DNA from: Pseudomonas sp. BGI-2
GTDB taxonomy: Bacteria; Pseudomonadota; Gammaproteobacteria; Pseudomonadales; Pseudomonadaceae
Length of the DNA: 64,000 nucleotides
Assembly (NCBI RefSeq): GCF_004310295.1
Contig: NZ_SISB01000004.1
Span: forward strand, 124,001-188,000
Direction of reading: 5' to 3'
A model generated the notes under the pieces. That model did not search any database, had not been told where the DNA came from, and was given only the letters and a program-made list of their open reading frames with translations. The position numbers and the translations under genes were made by a program. Shown here one piece after another: positions 62,431-64,000 of the stretch (positions are counted from its first letter, which is position 1; the number at the start of each line of letters is the position of its first letter).

Positions 62431-63135
62431 ATGACTGACAAGCCTGGTTACCGTCGCCCGCAGGAGGGCTCCCAGCCGGACTACCTGCACCCGACTTATC
62501 AATCCACCAATCGTCGCGCGCCGTCCAAGCCGTTGGTGTTTTTGCCTCATTCGTTGTCGGAAATTACCGGCCCGACCATCGGCGCCGAGCGTATTAACGA
62601 GAAGGACAACGACCTGACCGCCCAGCACATGGGCGAGCCATTGGGCGAGCGCATCATCATCCACGGCCGCGTGCTGGATGAAGACGGTTTGCCGGTACCG
62701 GGGATTCTGGTGGAGATCTGGCAGGCCAATGCCGCCGGTCGCTACAACCATGCCCGCGACCTGCACGACGCGCCGCTGGACCCGAACTTCACCGGCACCG
62801 GCCGCACCGTGACCGACGCCGATGGCTGGTACCAGTTCCAGACCATCAAACCGGGCGCCTACCCGTGGGGCAACCACCACAACGCCTGGCGTCCGGCGCA
62901 TATCCATTTCTCACTGTTCGGGCCGAGCATTCTGACGCGGCTGGTCACGCAAATGTATTTCCCGGGTGACCCGTTGCTGGCTTATGACCCGATCTACAAC
63001 TGCGTGCCCGATACCCGCGCCAAAGAGCGTTTGATCGCCACGTTCGATCTGGAAAAAACCATCCCTTCCTATGCCCTCGGTTATCGCTGGGACATCGTCT
63101 TGCGCGGCCGCGAAGCCACGCCGATGGAGAAATAA
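62431..63135 (+). CDS. pcaH: protocatechuate 3,4-dioxygenase beta subunit
   Basis: ATG at 62431 with GAGGAAAG upstream; 234 residues. Intradiol fold; the iron ligands Tyr (AAGRYNHARD), Tyr (KPGAYPWGNHHNAWRP) and the two His in RPAHIHFSLFG are all present. Cleaves the protocatechuate ring between the hydroxyls. Upstream of pcaG by one base. Confidence 0.95.
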   Translation: MTDKPGYRRPQEGSQPDYLHPTYQSTNRRAPSKPLVFLPHSLSEITGPTIGAERINEKDNDLTAQHMGEPLGERIIIHGRVLDEDGLPVPGILVEIWQANAAGRYNHARDLHDAPLDPNFTGTGRTVTDADGWYQFQTIKPGAYPWGNHHNAWRPAHIHFSLFGPSILTRLVTQMYFPGDPLLAYDPIYNCVPDTRAKERLIATFDLEKTIPSYALGYRWDIVLRGREATPMEK

Positions 63136-63136
63136 G

Positions 63137-63703
63137 ATGACGCTGAACGCGACCACGTCCCACACCGTCGGGCCGTATTACCACATCGGCCTGACTTGGC
63201 TGAACCGCGAAGACCTGACCGTTGAACAAACCCTCGGTGAGCGCGTGGCGATCACCGGGCAAGTCGTCGACGGCAACGGCGACTTCGTCAACGACGCGAT
63301 GCTGGAAGTCTGGCAGGCCAACGCCGCCGGCAAATACGACCACCCCGAAGACGACCAGGCCAAACCCCTGGACCCGAACTTCCAAGGCTTTGGCCGGGTG
63401 CCGGTGGATGCTGAAGGGCGCTTTCGCTTCACCACCATCAAGCCTGGAACGGTGGAAGGCCTTAAGGGTTCGACCCAGGCGCCGCATTTGGTGGTGCTGG
63501 TGTTTGCTCGTGGGTTGGTGAAGCACTTGCTGACGCGAGTTTACTTTGAGGGCGAACCGGCGAATGTCGAGGACCCGCTGTTGGAGTGCGTGCCGGCTGA
63601 GCGCCGCAATACCTTGCTGGCGAAGAAGGATGCGTCGGGTGTTTATCAGTGGAATGTCATTCTTCAGGGCACCGACGCCGAGACGGTGTTCTTCGATTAC
63701 TGA
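63137..63703 (+). CDS. pcaG: protocatechuate 3,4-dioxygenase alpha subunit
   Basis: A 188-residue partner of PcaH; SHTVGPYYHIGLTWLNREDL at the start, NDAMLEVWQANAAGKYDHPE in the core. It lacks the iron ligand His pair, as alpha subunits do, but shapes the active site. Starts one base after the pcaH stop. Confidence 0.95.
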   Translation: MTLNATTSHTVGPYYHIGLTWLNREDLTVEQTLGERVAITGQVVDGNGDFVNDAMLEVWQANAAGKYDHPEDDQAKPLDPNFQGFGRVPVDAEGRFRFTTIKPGTVEGLKGSTQAPHLVVLVFARGLVKHLLTRVYFEGEPANVEDPLLECVPAERRNTLLAKKDASGVYQWNVILQGTDAETVFFDY

Positions 63704-63716
63704 GTTGGCTTGAGAC

Positions 63717-63748
63717 CTTCGCGGGCAATCCGACTTGCCCGCGAAGAC
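63717..63748. repeat. REP-type palindrome, degenerate
   Basis: CTTCGCGGGCAATCCGACTTGCCCGCGAAG is a compact inverted repeat made of the inner arms of a REP, without the GGAGCGAG part. Confidence 0.7.
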
Positions 63749-63837
63749 GTCCTCAAGGCCGCCACAGAATGTTCCTGTGGAACGGGATTGTTGCAAAGTG
63801 TGTCTAGACTGTCATGGTCCTCAAAGAGTGAAAAACA

Positions 63838-64000
63838 ATGACAACGACCACCGCTTTTACAGAGCACTACACCGGCGAAGAGCGCAGCAAGCGGATCTTC
63901 GCAATTGTCGGCGCTTCGTCCGGCAACCTCGTCGAATGGTTCGACTTCTACGTCTACGCCTTTTGCGCGATCTACTTTGCGCCAGCTTTTTTCCCGTCCG
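63838..64000 (+). CDS. pcaT: dicarboxylate MFS transporter, PcaT-like, cut by the right edge
   Basis: The first 54 residues are visible: [20 protein letters not shown] and [20 protein letters not shown] before [14 protein letters not shown]. The [11 protein letters not shown] segment marks the sugar/metabolite:H+ symporter (KgtP/PcaT) group. Context next to pcaHG favours PcaT, which carries beta-ketoadipate; a KgtP-type alpha-ketoglutarate carrier is the alternative. Confidence 0.65.
   Translation, partial: MTTTTAFTEHYTGEERSKRIFAIVGASSGNLVEWFDFYVYAFCAIYFAPAFFPS

Noticed and set aside
61405..62907. 500-residue open frame antisense to pcaF/pcaH
   Set aside because: Crosses two real genes and their intergenic Shine-Dalgarno; shadow.

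Overview
The window is a stretch of a Pseudomonas chromosome, most likely from the P. fluorescens group. The evidence is gene content typical of the genus (braCDEFG, rapA, dinG, nhaA, a MucR-like MHYT-GGDEF-EAL protein, a pca cluster under PcaR, an E3-type S-pyocin), a high-GC core with strong GC3 codon use, and many genus-typical REP/REPIN palindromes (TAGGAGCGAGSTTGCYCGCGA type). No rRNA or tRNA gene was seen.

Positions 1-7400 form an integrated element, visibly more AT-rich than the core. At its right edge, against the 3' end of a core LEA-type lipoprotein gene, lies a tyrosine integrase. It overlaps by GTGA a second gene that carries only the integrase N-terminal domain. Further left are small unrecognised minus-strand genes and two copies of a sequence that closely matches promoters of T3/gh-1-like phage RNA polymerases. 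A plus-strand three-gene operon follows: an NA37-type nucleoid-associated protein, a PD-(D/E)XK-like protein resembling GapS4a, and a protein resembling GapS4b. It looks like an anti-phage cargo. A broken phage antirepressor-like frame runs off the left edge. This element is the most unusual part of the window.

Positions 7400-36200 are core and variable genes: a YchJ-like SEC-C protein, DUF6231, two tandem OmpA-family lipoproteins with SD-masking leader hairpins, a collagen-like secreted protein, DinG, a large exported glycoside hydrolase, a serine hydrolase, an OmpA lipoprotein with WPFG repeats, PdxH, an E3-type rRNase toxin with immunity gene, NhaA, a PLP enzyme, a flavoprotein, an SDR/LysR pair, a bufferin (copper metallophore RiPP) operon and two halovibrin/DUF2599-like exported proteins.

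Positions 36200-56300 hold the bra branched-chain amino-acid ABC operon, a chromosomal tubulin-like protein, the MucR-like protein, an MFS carrier, RapA, the 37-residue cbb3 oxidase subunit CcoM with its own ANR box, and a Pit phosphate transporter.

Positions 56300-64000 hold the beta-ketoadipate pathway: pcaR, pcaK, pcaIJF, pcaHG and the start of a pcaT-like carrier, with three PcaR-type operators. Together they take up 4-hydroxybenzoate/protocatechuate, cleave the ring and make succinyl-CoA and acetyl-CoA. pcaB, pcaC and pcaD are not in the window.
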